Below are positions 39,181-48,430 of a stretch of 64,000 nt of DNA, piece by piece. Position 1 is the stretch's first letter. Every line of letters starts with the position of its first letter. The DNA is from Stenotrophomonas humi (GTDB lineage Bacteria > Pseudomonadota > Gammaproteobacteria > Xanthomonadales > Xanthomonadaceae), in contig NZ_LDJI01000003.1 in assembly GCF_001431415.1 (NCBI RefSeq), forward strand, positions 114,904 through 178,903, written 5' to 3'. The position numbers were made by a program, and so were the translations under genes. Below the pieces are notes generated by a model. That model ran no database searches and was not told where the DNA came from. It saw only the letters and a list, made by a program, of their open reading frames with translations.

Positions 39181-39766
39181 TCGCTGGCTGGCGCTGGCCC
39201 TGCTGCTCGCCGCGATCGGTGTGGTTTACCTGCTCCTTGTGCATCCACTGTGGACGCAACCGCTGCTGGCGGTGGATGCACAGATCGACAGCCTGCGCGA
39301 ACGCCAACAACGCATCGGCATCCAGTTGCAGCAGGCACCACAGGTGACGCAGCGGCTGCAACAGGCACAACACGCATTGGCCGAACAACCCGGCTTCATG
39401 CCCGAAGGCTCGGCCGAACTGGCCACTTCGCGGCTGGTGCAGCGCCTGGAGGAAGCGGCACGCCAGGCCAGTCCCGACAATCGCAGTTGTGCCATCAGCG
39501 ACCGTTCGCCGCTGCCGGCCGATACCAGTGGCCGCTTCGTGCGGGTCGCGGTGCAGGCGCGGTTGCGTTGTGGCATGAGCGAATGGATGACCGTGCTGCA
39601 GGCATTGGAAACCGGCGCGCCACAGCTGCGCGTGGATCGTCTGGACATCCTCGCCTCGGCGGTCGGGCCGGAAGGCGGCAATGGCCTGGATGTGAGCTTT
39701 GAACTCAGCGGCTATCTGCGGCCGGGCACCACGGTGCCGGCCACGGAGGTGACCCATGCGCAATGA
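39155..39766 (+). CDS. gspM: type II secretion protein XpsM/GspM
   Basis: Partner of GspL, 203 residues: short cytoplasmic N-terminus (MAPQPTRRDRW), one membrane helix (LALALLLAAIGVVYLLLVHPLW) and a periplasmic coiled coil followed by a ferredoxin-like domain. It overlaps gspL by 26 bases and xpsN by 11 bases. Confidence 0.9.
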   Translation: MAPQPTRRDRWLALALLLAAIGVVYLLLVHPLWTQPLLAVDAQIDSLRERQQRIGIQLQQAPQVTQRLQQAQHALAEQPGFMPEGSAELATSRLVQRLEEAARQASPDNRSCAISDRSPLPADTSGRFVRVAVQARLRCGMSEWMTVLQALETGAPQLRVDRLDILASAVGPEGGNGLDVSFELSGYLRPGTTVPATEVTHAQ

Positions 39767-40433
39767 CGTTGCAGGCCTGCGCACCTGGCTGCTGGCGGTC
39801 GTCGGTGCGTGGGCGCTGGCGGTCTGGACGGCCACCCTGTTTGGTCTGGGCAGCCGCATCGGCACGGCACCCGTGTCGGCGCCGCTGCCGACGTTGCCTG
39901 CCGTACCGGTGGCCGATGCTGTTGACGCGCGCGGGGTGGACAACAGCGAAGCGCTGGCACGCCCCTTGTTTGCCAGTGACCGTCGCCCGCACCCCTTTGT
40001 CATGGGCGAAGGTGAACAGGCCACTGTCGGCGCGGTGCGATTGAGCGGTGTGTTGATCACGCCCGGCTTGGAAATGGCCACGCTCACCACCGATCAGGGG
40101 CGATCGCTTCGACTGCGCCTGGGCGGTGAGTCACAGGACGGTTGGCAGCTGTTGTCACTGCAGCCTCGCAGCGCGGTGGTCAGCGGGCCATCCGGCACGC
40201 TCAACCTTGAGCTGCAGGTGTTCAGTGGCGGCCCGGCCACGAAGGGCGAGGGCGCACCGCCACTGCCCGCGCCGACAAGCGCGGTGCCGCCACCGGTCAG
40301 CAGTGCGCCGCTGGCCGAGCCGACGGCTGCGCCCAGCGCCGATCAGATCCAGGCCATCCGCGAACGCATCCAGGCCCGCCGCAGGCAGGCGCAACAGAAC
40401 CAGAACGGCGGCTCCGGCCGCCAGAACCGATAG
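39756..40433 (+). CDS. xpsN: type II secretion protein XpsN (GspC-like)
   Basis: Connector between inner-membrane platform and secretin, the xanthomonad counterpart of GspC. 225 residues: membrane helix near residues 9-31, then an HR-type domain (ALARPLFASDRRP, AVRLSGVLITPGLEMATL, and a following beta-rich part to about residue 150) and a Pro/Ala-rich tail with a basic QAIRERIQARRRQAQQNQN end. No PDZ domain. In Xanthomonas XpsN binds XpsL/XpsM and XpsD. Confidence 0.88.
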   Translation: MRNDVAGLRTWLLAVVGAWALAVWTATLFGLGSRIGTAPVSAPLPTLPAVPVADAVDARGVDNSEALARPLFASDRRPHPFVMGEGEQATVGAVRLSGVLITPGLEMATLTTDQGRSLRLRLGGESQDGWQLLSLQPRSAVVSGPSGTLNLELQVFSGGPATKGEGAPPLPAPTSAVPPPVSSAPLAEPTAAPSADQIQAIRERIQARRRQAQQNQNGGSGRQNR

Positions 40434-40442
40434 AGTGAGCGC

Positions 40443-42644
40443 ATGACGTCACGCATAGTTTCCATCAGCCTGCTGATCGCCGCCCTGAGCAGCTGCGCGA
40501 CCACGCCCGTGCCGGAGGTCCGTCGCAATGCGCGCAGCACGGATGTCGCCACGCCCGCACCCGGAGAGCCTGCACGTACCCGTGCGCTGGAGGCTGTGGA
40601 CGATCCGCAGAGCGACGGCGGCCAGGGTCGCGCGGTCATCCGCCGTGGCAATGGGACGGTCATCAATCGCGCCGCTGCAGCAGCACCGTCACCGGTGTTG
40701 TCGGCGGCAGGTAACGGCAGTGCGGTGTTCAACTTTGAAGGCGAATCGGTGCAGGCCGTCACCAAGGCGATTCTTGGCGACATGCTGGGGCAGAACTACG
40801 TCATCGCCCCCACCGTGCAGGGCACGGTCACACTGGCCACGCCCAAGCCAGTGTCGCCGGCGCAGGCGCTGAACCTGCTGGAGATGGTGCTGGGCTGGAA
40901 CAACGCCCGGCTGATCTACAGTGGCGGTCGTTACAACGTGGTGCCCGCTGACCAATCGCTGGCCGGCACGGTGGCACCAAGCACCGCCCCTGCATCGGCC
41001 GCACGCGGTTACGAGGTGCGGGTGGTGCCCCTGCAGTACATTTCCGCCAGCGAAATGAAGAAGGTGCTGGAGCCATATGCGCGGCCCAACGCCATCGTCG
41101 GTGTCGATTCATCGCGCAACGTCATCACCCTGGGGGGCACTCGGACCGAACTGGAAAACTACCTGCGCACGGTCGAGATCTTCGACGTGGACTGGCTGTC
41201 GGGCATGTCGGTGGGTGTGTTCCCGCTGCAGTCCGGGCGGGCGGCGCAGGTGGCCGGTGATCTGGAAAAGGTGTTCGGCGAAAGCAGCAAGACACCCAGC
41301 GCCGGCATGTTCCGGTTCATGCCGTTGGAGAACGCCAACGCGGTGCTGGTGATCACCCCGCAGGCGCGCTACCTGGACCAGATCCAGCAGTGGCTGGATC
41401 GCATCGACAGCGCGGGCGGCACCGCTCGCCTGTTCTCGTATGAATTGAAATACATCAAGGCCAAGGATCTGGCCGAACGCCTGGCCGAGGTATTCGGTTC
41501 CAGCAACGCAACGCGAGGTGGTCGCGACAACACGCCGGCCTCGCTGGTGCCGGGCGCGGTGCCGTCGCAGTTGGAGAGCAGCAACTCCACCACGCAGGAC
41601 GGCCTCAGCCAGGACGGCACGGCCAGCCGCAGCAGCGAAGGCAGCATGAGTCTTCCGCAGCGGCAGCAGGGCAACATCAGCGTCAGCCTGGAAGTGGCGG
41701 GCGACCAGGTCGGTGTGTCGGCCGTGGAGGAAACCAACGCATTGCTGGTGCGTTCCACCCCGCAGGCCTGGCGTTCGATCCAGGAAGTGATCGAGAAGCT
41801 GGACGTGATGCCGCTGCAGGTCCACATCGAGGCGCAGGTCGCCGAGGTGGCGTTGACCGGAGAGCTCAGCTACGGCGTCAACTGGTACTTCGAGAATGCC
41901 GTCAATGCTCCTGCTCCCGGAGGTGCGGGGCTGCCCAGCGCGGCAGGGCGGGATATCTGGGGCACCTATGCCGGCTCGATCACGGGCGGCAGCGGATTGG
42001 GCTGGACCTTCCTCGGCCGCAATGCCGCAGCGGTGGTGAGCGCGCTGGACAAGGTGACCGACCTGCGCCTGCTGCAGACGCCGTCCATCTTCGTGCGCAA
42101 CAACGCCGAGGCGACGCTCAACGTGGGCGACAAGGTGCCGATCAACACGGTGTCGGTGAACACGGGTGGGGTGAGCGAGAACACCTACAGCCAGGTGCAG
42201 TACATCGACACCGGCGTGATCCTGAAGGTGCGGCCGCGGGTGACCCGCGACGGCATGGTGTTCATGGATGTGGTGCAGGAAGTAAGCAGCGCCGCGGATG
42301 TGCCGGCCAACTGCGATCCATCCAAAACCGCGTGCAATCCCCGCATCTCCACCCGCAAGCTGGCCACCGAAGCGGCGGTCCAGAGTGGTGACACCATCAT
42401 GATGGCCGGGCTGATCACCGACAGTGCCACCAATGGCCACAACGGCGTGCCGGGGCTGAGCCGCATTCCGGTGCTCGGTGCGCTGTTCGGCAGCAAAAGC
42501 CGTAACAGCCGGCGCACGGAAGTGATCGTGCTGCTGACCCCGACCATCGTGCGCAACGGCCAGGAGTCGCGTGACCTCACCGACGAATACAGCCGCAAGT
42601 TCCGCGCGATGGAGCCGATCAATACACCGCAGAAGAAACCGTGA
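40443..42644 (+). CDS. gspD: type II secretin XpsD/GspD
   Basis: Outer-membrane secretin forming the export gate, 733 residues. Lipoprotein signal: MTSRIVSISLLIAALSSC with acylated Cys18, as known for Xanthomonas XpsD. N0-N3 ring domains follow (FNFEGESVQAVTKAILGDML; VRVVPLQYISASEMKKVL; LFSYELKYIKAKDLAERL), then the secretin core with NVGDKVPINT and a C-terminal VPGLSRIPVLGALFGSKS segment and VIVLLTPTIVRN. The Ser/Thr/Gln-rich insert around residues 355-410 lies in N3. Last of the eleven xps genes. Confidence 0.96.
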   Translation: MTSRIVSISLLIAALSSCATTPVPEVRRNARSTDVATPAPGEPARTRALEAVDDPQSDGGQGRAVIRRGNGTVINRAAAAAPSPVLSAAGNGSAVFNFEGESVQAVTKAILGDMLGQNYVIAPTVQGTVTLATPKPVSPAQALNLLEMVLGWNNARLIYSGGRYNVVPADQSLAGTVAPSTAPASAARGYEVRVVPLQYISASEMKKVLEPYARPNAIVGVDSSRNVITLGGTRTELENYLRTVEIFDVDWLSGMSVGVFPLQSGRAAQVAGDLEKVFGESSKTPSAGMFRFMPLENANAVLVITPQARYLDQIQQWLDRIDSAGGTARLFSYELKYIKAKDLAERLAEVFGSSNATRGGRDNTPASLVPGAVPSQLESSNSTTQDGLSQDGTASRSSEGSMSLPQRQQGNISVSLEVAGDQVGVSAVEETNALLVRSTPQAWRSIQEVIEKLDVMPLQVHIEAQVAEVALTGELSYGVNWYFENAVNAPAPGGAGLPSAAGRDIWGTYAGSITGGSGLGWTFLGRNAAAVVSALDKVTDLRLLQTPSIFVRNNAEATLNVGDKVPINTVSVNTGGVSENTYSQVQYIDTGVILKVRPRVTRDGMVFMDVVQEVSSAADVPANCDPSKTACNPRISTRKLATEAAVQSGDTIMMAGLITDSATNGHNGVPGLSRIPVLGALFGSKSRNSRRTEVIVLLTPTIVRNGQESRDLTDEYSRKFRAMEPINTPQKKP

Positions 42645-42702
42645 TGCATGCCGGGACGCACGCGTTGACCGGTGCGCCCGATCTGGACGGGAGGGGGTGG
42701 GA

Positions 42703-43557
42703 ATGATCGTGTTGCTGCCGTTGGGCGTGGACGATGATGCATTGGATCGCTGCCTTGCCGCGCTGGATCAGACCACGCCGGCCGGCACGTCGATCTGGTT
42801 GGCCGACGATGCGCAGGCCGGCCCGCGTGCGCAGGCCGTGGTGGAACACTGGCTGGAGCACACCGCGCTGCAGGCCGAGTACACCCGCCGCGCACGCTCG
42901 CTCGGCGAGGCTGCACATCTGGATGAAATGCTGCGAGCCTGCGATGGCCTGGATGTGGCGGTGCTGGCCGCCGACAGTGTGCCGATGCCTGGCTGGTTGC
43001 AGCAGCTGCAGGCCTGCCTGGCACGCGATGCCTCCATCGCCACGGCCACGCCGTGGAGCAACGCAGGCGAAGCGGTGGCCTGGCCGCGGGTGGGGGAAGT
43101 GAATCCATTGCCTTCGGACCCAGTGCGGCTGGCGCAGGCGCTGTCGGGCATGCCTTTGCTGCAGCCGGAGCTGCCATCGGCGGTAACCCACGCGGTACTG
43201 ATCCGTGGCAGTGCCCGGCGCCGCGCCGGTGGGTTGGACATCCACAGCTACAACTCCTGGTACGCCGCGCTGGTCGACCTGAGCCTGCGCATGTCAGGAC
43301 TGGGCTGGCGCAATGTGCTGTGTGACAACGCCTTTGTCGGCCGTCAGGAAGAAGGGCGGCTGGCCGAAGGCGACATGGATGTGCTGGCCAACCGCTGGCC
43401 GAGCTGGACGGCGCGGCTTGCTGGTTTCCTGATGGACGACCCGTTGCGCGCCCATCGCGAGCACCTGCAGGCGCTGTGCGAGCAGGCGATAATGCCGCAA
43501 GCCCAGCGCGACCTTTTCGACGCCTGCGGCTTCCTTCCAGGTGCGGAGCAGGTGTGA
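42703..43557 (+). CDS. glycosyltransferase-like protein (GT-A fold)
   Basis: A 284-residue protein 58 bases after the secretin gene, preceded by GGGAGGGGG. It reads like a family 2 glycosyltransferase or a degenerate relative: MIVLLPLGVDDDALDRCLAALDQTTPAGTSIWLADDA at the start, GLDVAVLAADSVPMPGWLQQL in the D-x-D position (here AADS), and a NSWYAALVDLSLRMSGLGWRNVLCDNAFV acceptor-side segment. The weak D-x-D makes catalysis uncertain. Its stop overlaps the next glycosyltransferase gene (GTGA). Confidence 0.7.
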   Translation: MIVLLPLGVDDDALDRCLAALDQTTPAGTSIWLADDAQAGPRAQAVVEHWLEHTALQAEYTRRARSLGEAAHLDEMLRACDGLDVAVLAADSVPMPGWLQQLQACLARDASIATATPWSNAGEAVAWPRVGEVNPLPSDPVRLAQALSGMPLLQPELPSAVTHAVLIRGSARRRAGGLDIHSYNSWYAALVDLSLRMSGLGWRNVLCDNAFVGRQEEGRLAEGDMDVLANRWPSWTARLAGFLMDDPLRAHREHLQALCEQAIMPQAQRDLFDACGFLPGAEQV

Positions 43558-44387
43558 GCGATTCGATTGCCGTTGTTGTTGTCAGCTATCAGAGCGCGAG
43601 TACGCTGGACGAATGCCTGCAGCGCCTGCGCGCAGCGCAGCAGGTGAGTGAGATCCGGGTGGTGGACAACCATTCCAGCGACAGCTCGGTGGAGATCGCC
43701 CAACGGCACGCCGTTGCCGACGCACGCGTGCGCTTCATCGCCAACCCTGACAACCCCGGCTTCGCCACCGCCTGCAATCAGGGCGCGGACGACTGCAGTG
43801 CGACATGGCTGGCGTTCGTCAATCCTGATCTGATGGTGGAGGCCCAGACCCTCGCACGGCTACGCGACCTGGGACGCCCGTTGGGCGATTGCCTGCTGGG
43901 CGTGGAGCAGGTTGACGAGCAGGGCAACGCGGATGCAGCGGTACGCCGTCGCGATCCGGATTTCGCCGCCATGTTGCGTCGCCCTGGCGCGGGCTCGCAG
44001 CTTGCGGTGCCGGTGGACCATTCGGCACCGCTGCAACAGGTGCAGGCACTGTCAGGTGCATTGTTGCTGATGCCGCGCAGCCTGTTCGTGCGGCTGGGCG
44101 GCTGGGACAACGGCTACCGTCTGCACGCCGAGGATCTGGATCTGTGCCGGCGCGCGCGCGAAGCCGGCGCCACCGTCGCCATTGCCAATGGGTTGGAGGT
44201 GCTGCATGTGCGCGGCGTATCCAGCCGCTCGCGGCCGTTCTTCGTGGAGTGGCACAAGCACCGTGGCCTGTGGCGTTACTTCCGCAAGTTTGAAGCCCCA
44301 CAACGCAGCCTGCCCGTGCGCATCGGTGTGTGGTGCGCCATCTGGGCACACGCTGCACTGCAGGTGCCACGCCTTCTGCTGCGCTAG
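43554..44387 (+). CDS. family 2 glycosyltransferase, rhamnosyltransferase-like
   Basis: A 277-residue cytoplasmic glycosyltransferase with all GT2 motifs of the WbbL/RfbN rhamnosyltransferase group: IAVVVVSYQSASTLDECL, VVDNHSSDSSVE, NPDNPGFATACNQG, WLAFVNPDLMVE (metal site), GALLLMPRSLFVRLGGWDN and YRLHAEDLDLCRRAREAG. The GTG at 43554 overlaps the previous stop, so the two are coupled. Donor and acceptor cannot be read from sequence; LPS O-chain or glycoprotein are options. Confidence 0.85.
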   Translation: MSDSIAVVVVSYQSASTLDECLQRLRAAQQVSEIRVVDNHSSDSSVEIAQRHAVADARVRFIANPDNPGFATACNQGADDCSATWLAFVNPDLMVEAQTLARLRDLGRPLGDCLLGVEQVDEQGNADAAVRRRDPDFAAMLRRPGAGSQLAVPVDHSAPLQQVQALSGALLLMPRSLFVRLGGWDNGYRLHAEDLDLCRRAREAGATVAIANGLEVLHVRGVSSRSRPFFVEWHKHRGLWRYFRKFEAPQRSLPVRIGVWCAIWAHAALQVPRLLLR

Positions 44388-44634
44388 TTCGCGTGCAAGC
44401 GGCCTTGGCCGCGAGGCCAGAAACGCACCAGTGCTGATGCCATTGCGCAGCCGGCGACCCGCCGCAGGTGCAGCCACGCAGCCGTGGCAGGACCTGACAA
44501 CCGCAGCCAGCATTATCGACGGTACCAACGCCCGTCTCCGCATCGCCGCCGCAATGGGTAGACGGCGCACAGAGCAATGCCACGGCGGGTGAACAAGGCA
44601 TCCGGCCTTCGCATGGCGGCCACCGCCGGCGGCG

Positions 44635-44640
44635 CATAAT
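44635..44640 (+). promoter_or_regulatory. candidate -10 box directly before pncB
   Basis: CATAAT ends 8 bases before the pncB ATG; there is no Shine-Dalgarno sequence between. If used, the transcript would start at or next to the start codon. Confidence 0.3.
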
Positions 44641-44647
44641 GCGGCCC

Positions 44648-45832
44648 ATGATCATCCAATCCCTGCTCGACACCGATCTCTACAAGTTCACGATGATGCA
44701 GGCGGTGCTGCATCAGTACCCCGGCGCCATCGTCCAGTACCGGTTCAAGTGTCGTACGCAGGGCATCGACCTGGCGCGCTACCTGGACGAGATCAACGCC
44801 GAGATCGATCATCTGTGCAGCCTGCGCTTCTCCCGTGAGGAACTGGAATACATGCGCCGGCTGCGCTTCGTGAAGCCGGACTTCGTCGATTTCCTCGGCC
44901 TGTTCCATCTGGACCGCAAGTACATCGAGCTGCGTGCTTCGCAGGCGGTGCCGGGTGAGATCGAACTGGACATCACCGGTCCGTGGCTGCACACCATCAT
45001 GTTTGAAGTGCCGTTGCTGGCCATCATCAACGAGGTGTGGTTCCGCAATACCGCCAGCACTGATTTCAGCGAGGGCGAACGTCGCCTGCAGGCCAAGACG
45101 GCGTTGCTTCGCGACACGCCCGGTTTCGAGGAGTGTCGCATTGCCGATTACGGCACCCGCCGGCGCTACTCACGGCAATGGCACGGCACCATGCTGCCGA
45201 TGCTGCGCGATGCGCTGGGCCCGCAGTTTGTCGGTACCAGCAATGTCTATTTCGCCCGGATGTACGGCATGACGCCGCACGGCACCATGGCGCACGAATA
45301 CCTGCAGGCGTTCCAGGCCCTGGGTCCGCGTCTGCTGGATTCGCAGGTAGCAGCGCTTGAATCATGGGCGCGCGAGTACCGTGGCGACCTGGGCATCGCC
45401 TTGGCCGATGTGGTCGGCCTGGATGCGTTCCTGCGCGACTTCGATGCCTATTTCTGCAAGTTGTTCGATGGCGTGCGACATGACTCCGGCGATCCCTTCA
45501 GCTGGGGCGACCGCATGCTGGCGCACTTCAAGGCCAACCGCACTGACCCGACCAGCAAGATTCTGGTGTTCAGTGATGGCTTGAACATCGAGAAGGTGAT
45601 GCAGCTGTTTGATTACTTCCGTGGTCGCTGTCAGGTGGCGTTTGGTGTCGGCACGCATCTGACCAACGATCTCGGCCCGACGCCGCTGAACATCGTCATC
45701 AAGATGGTCCGCTGCAACGGCCAGCCGGTGGCCAAGTTGAGTGATTCGCCGGGCAAAAGCATGTGTGATGATCCCGGCTATCTGGCCTATCTGCGCCAGG
45801 TGTTCCAGGTGCCTGTGCCGGAGGGGGAATGA
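44648..45832 (+). CDS. pncB: nicotinate phosphoribosyltransferase
   Basis: Salvage enzyme that makes nicotinate mononucleotide from nicotinate and PRPP. 394 residues with the family start [30 protein letters not shown], the phosphorylated histidine at residue 216 in [25 protein letters not shown] and [14 protein letters not shown] chose ATG 44648; ATG 44639 would add three residues not seen in homologues. Stands alone. Nothing recognisable in the 260 bases before it except a candidate -10 box. Confidence 0.95.
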   Translation: MIIQSLLDTDLYKFTMMQAVLHQYPGAIVQYRFKCRTQGIDLARYLDEINAEIDHLCSLRFSREELEYMRRLRFVKPDFVDFLGLFHLDRKYIELRASQAVPGEIELDITGPWLHTIMFEVPLLAIINEVWFRNTASTDFSEGERRLQAKTALLRDTPGFEECRIADYGTRRRYSRQWHGTMLPMLRDALGPQFVGTSNVYFARMYGMTPHGTMAHEYLQAFQALGPRLLDSQVAALESWAREYRGDLGIALADVVGLDAFLRDFDAYFCKLFDGVRHDSGDPFSWGDRMLAHFKANRTDPTSKILVFSDGLNIEKVMQLFDYFRGRCQVAFGVGTHLTNDLGPTPLNIVIKMVRCNGQPVAKLSDSPGKSMCDDPGYLAYLRQVFQVPVPEGE

Positions 45833-45907
45833 GCCAGGAGGGGCGCATTCCGATGCAACGGCATGAGCATCTGTTCGGTTGAGTGGTTGAATCCACGCGT
45901 GTCGTTC

Positions 45908-45913
45908 TAGAAT
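45908..45913 (+). promoter_or_regulatory. candidate -10 box for the DUF3667 gene
   Basis: TAGAAT 30 bases before the start codon; TTGAAT 15 bases upstream is the nearest -35, with short spacing. Confidence 0.3.
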
Positions 45914-45943
45914 GCGCACTTGCCATGGGGAAGGCGCTTGGGG

Positions 45944-46723
45944 ATGCACGACAACAGCCGCTGTATCAATTGCGAGCGTGGCATCGCCGACGCCGCGCAG
46001 AAGTTCTGCCCGAACTGCGGCCAACCCACGCCAGCACACCGCATCGACTGGCATTTCCTCGGCCATGAGCTGGAGCACAGCGTGCTGCACATGGACCGCG
46101 GCATCCTGTACTCGCTCAAGCAGTTGATGCTGCGCCCGGGCCAGCTGCTGCGCGACTACATCGAAGGGCGCCGGGGCAACCAGGTCAAACCGCTGTTGCT
46201 GATCACAATGATGTCGGCCGCGGTGGTGCTGTTGAACCGCGTGCTCACCGGCGACAGCATGATGGATACCCGCGCCGCCGAGGCGATGGTCGCTGGCCAG
46301 GCGTTGCCGCCCGAGATGATGCGGCTCATGGCCGCCTATCGTGCCGTCGCCGATTGGATCGAAACGCATTTCGCCGCGTACACACTGATGCTGCTGCCGA
46401 TCGAGGCTTCCGTGTTCTGGCTGGTGTTCCGGCGCTACAGCAAGCTCAACTACCCCGAATGGCTGGTGATCACCACCCTGCTCACCGTGCAGGTGTTCGT
46501 GATCTGGACGCTGCTGGTGCTGCTGCACCGCTGGGTCCCTCAGCCCCAGGTTTGGGCGGGCGTGATCGGGATGATCTACGGCGCGGTCTCGCTGGTGCAG
46601 TTCTTCACGGACCGCCCGTTCTGGTCGACCACCTGGCGGACGTTGCTGGGATTCCTGGCGTTTGCGGTGATCAGCACGGCGCTAACTGCGGCAACGACGC
46701 CGGTGGTGATGCTGCTGATGTGA
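45944..46723 (+). CDS. DUF3667 membrane protein with N-terminal zinc ribbon
   Basis: A 259-residue protein. Residues 7-27 form a zinc ribbon CINC-x11-CPNC. A short helix (LGHELEHSVLHMDRGILYSLKQL) follows, then RPGQLLRDYIEGRR, the hallmark of DUF3667, and four to five membrane helices. I chose ATG 45944 because the zinc ribbon begins directly after; the frame is open upstream to a TTG at 45920. Function unknown in all homologues I know. It is convergent with the purine permease gene. Confidence 0.85.
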   Translation: MHDNSRCINCERGIADAAQKFCPNCGQPTPAHRIDWHFLGHELEHSVLHMDRGILYSLKQLMLRPGQLLRDYIEGRRGNQVKPLLLITMMSAAVVLLNRVLTGDSMMDTRAAEAMVAGQALPPEMMRLMAAYRAVADWIETHFAAYTLMLLPIEASVFWLVFRRYSKLNYPEWLVITTLLTVQVFVIWTLLVLLHRWVPQPQVWAGVIGMIYGAVSLVQFFTDRPFWSTTWRTLLGFLAFAVISTALTAATTPVVMLLM

Positions 46724-46728
46724 TCAGC

Positions 46729-46755
46729 GCGCCATCGGCTCGGGCCGGATGGCGC
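46729..46755. terminator. shared hairpin between DUF3667 gene and purine permease
   Basis: GCGCCATC / GATGGCGC stem of 8 bp with an 11-base loop, followed by TTT on the plus strand, inside a 40-base convergent gap. Confidence 0.55.
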
Positions 46756-46763
46756 TTTCAGGT

Positions 46764-48080
46764 TCATTCCAACGCAAATCGCAGCACGAACAATCCCGCC
46801 ACCAGCCACACCGCCGGGCGTACTTCGCGCCAGCGGCCGGTGCCGGCCTTCAGCGCGGCATAGGCGATGAAGCCGAACGCCAGCCCGTTGGCGATGGAGT
46901 AGGTGAACGGCATTGCCAACGCGCACAGCGCGGCGGGCACCGATTCGGTCAGGTCATCCCACTTCACTTCGACCAGCTCACGCAGCATCAGCCCGGCCAC
47001 GAACAACAGGGCCGGCGCGGTCGCGTAGGACGGCACCATCGCCGCCAGTGGCGAGAACAGCAGCGCAGCCAGGAACAGCGCGGCAACCACCAGCGCGGTC
47101 AGGCCGGTGCGACCACCGACCTGCACGCCGGAGGCGCTTTCGGCGAATGCAGTGGTGGAACTGGTGCCCAGCAGCGAGCCGGCAACGATGGCGGTGCTGT
47201 CGGCCAGCAAGGCACGGCCAAAACGCTTCTTGCCGTCGTCCAGCTTCAGCAGGCCCGCACGCCCGACCACGCCATACAGCGTGCCGGTGGCATCGAATAC
47301 TTCCACCAGCACGAACACCAGCACCACCTGCAGCAGCACCGCCAAGGGTGCACCGCCGTCGTGATGCAGCAGGCCCGGAACATCGAGCTGCAGGAAGGTC
47401 GGTGCCAGGCTCGGCGGCAGCGACACGATGCCTTGGTACTGCACGTTGCCGATGGCCCAGGCCACGCCGGTCACGGCGAGGATGCCGATCAGGATCGCAC
47501 CGCGCACCTTGCGCGCTTCCAGCACTGCGATCAGCAGGAAGCCACCCAGTGCCAACAATGGCGGCGCGGTGTTGAGCGGGCCGAGCGTGAGCATGGTGTC
47601 CTCGTTGGCAATGATCACGTTCGACTTCTGCAGCGCGATGATCGCCAGGAACAAACCGATGCCGGCAACGATCGCCGAACGCAGCGAGGCAGGAATGCCC
47701 GCCACCAGCCACGCACGTACGCCGGTGAGGGTCAGCACCCAGAACACGATGCCGGAAATGAACACGGCGGCCAGCGCCTGTTGCCAGGGTAGTCCCGCCG
47801 CACCGACCACGGTGAAGGCGAAGAAGGCGTTCAAACCCATGCCCGGGGCCATGCCAACCGGGAAGTTGGCCGCCAGTGCCATCACCGCCGAGCCGACCGC
47901 AGCGGCAAGGCAGGTCGCCACGAACACCGCCCCCGGATCCATGCCGGTGGTGCCGAGGATTTCCGGGTTGACGAAGACGATGTAGGACATCGTCAGAAAG
48001 GTGGTCAACCCAGCCAGCACTTCGGTGCGGATGCTGGTGCCGTGTTGCTGCAGTTTGAAGACGCGGTCGAGCAGGGACAT
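46764..48080 (-). CDS. NCS2-family purine permease (AzgA type)
   Basis: A 438-residue inner-membrane permease of the AzgA-like subgroup of the nucleobase:cation symporter 2 family, which imports adenine, guanine or hypoxanthine. About twelve to fourteen helices. Typical motifs: EVLAGLTTFLTMSYIVFVNP near residue 20, MAPGMGLNAFFAFTVV near 76, VLVEVFDATGTLYGV, and SSTTAFAESASGVQVGGRTGLTA. Start ATG at 48080 (MSLLDRVFKLQQHGTSIRTE). The exact base cannot be told. It has its own short upstream region with repeats. Confidence 0.93.
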   Translation of the reverse strand: MSLLDRVFKLQQHGTSIRTEVLAGLTTFLTMSYIVFVNPEILGTTGMDPGAVFVATCLAAAVGSAVMALAANFPVGMAPGMGLNAFFAFTVVGAAGLPWQQALAAVFISGIVFWVLTLTGVRAWLVAGIPASLRSAIVAGIGLFLAIIALQKSNVIIANEDTMLTLGPLNTAPPLLALGGFLLIAVLEARKVRGAILIGILAVTGVAWAIGNVQYQGIVSLPPSLAPTFLQLDVPGLLHHDGGAPLAVLLQVVLVFVLVEVFDATGTLYGVVGRAGLLKLDDGKKRFGRALLADSTAIVAGSLLGTSSTTAFAESASGVQVGGRTGLTALVVAALFLAALLFSPLAAMVPSYATAPALLFVAGLMLRELVEVKWDDLTESVPAALCALAMPFTYSIANGLAFGFIAYAALKAGTGRWREVRPAVWLVAGLFVLRFALE

Positions 48081-48194
48081 GGGGAATTCCGTGGAGTGCA
48101 GGCTGTGCCCTCTCGCTGGGTAGGGGAGGGGGCCGGAGGTGGGAGCAGGGCTCTGCGCTTGCCTGTGATGTGTGGTCGAGCAGAGCTTTGCTAT

Positions 48195-48243
48195 CCCTTC
48201 TCCCACCTGCGGGAGAAGGTGCCCCGAAGGGGCGGATGAGGGG
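48195..48243 (+). repeat. palindromic intergenic repeat copy 1
   Basis: Two hairpins in a row: CCTTCTCCC/GGGAGAAGG with a 6-base loop, and GCCCC/GGGGC around GAA, then GGATGAGGGG. Confidence 0.7.
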
Positions 48244-48317
48244 AGCTTCACCCGCTCCTCAGCTCTTCAAGTTCTTTTGGCTAAAGCAAACGATGCCGGT
48301 TTCCTGCGCAACGCTTG

Positions 48318-48354
48318 CCCTCACCCCAACCCCTCTCCCGCAGGCGGGAGAGGG
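48318..48354 (-). repeat. palindromic intergenic repeat copy 2 (inverted)
   Basis: On the minus strand it reads as copy 1 does: CCCTCTCCCGC / GCGGGAGAGGG with a 2-base centre, then a GGGGTGAGGG tail. Such repeats are common between genes in xanthomonads and pseudomonads. Confidence 0.7.
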
Positions 48355-48390
48355 CTTAAGCGCGATGCTGGCACGATGTGCGGGCACCGC

Positions 48391-48422
48391 AAAAGCAGAC
48401 GGCCGCACTGGGCGGCCGTCTG
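48391..48422 (-). terminator. ettA terminator
   Basis: Perfect 11-bp stem CAGACGGCCGC / GCGGCCGTCTG with a 5-base loop, 9 bases after the ettA stop, followed by CTTTT on the minus strand. Confidence 0.9.
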
Positions 48423-48430
48423 TGGGGCTC

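Larger units (their letters stand above)
48081..48390. other. intergenic region with inverted REP-like repeats
   Basis: Between the divergent-side starts and ends of two minus-strand genes; no gene. Contains two repeat copies (48195-48243 and 48318-48354) in opposite orientation, and a G-rich stretch at 48119-48150 that looks like a third partial copy. Confidence 0.6.
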
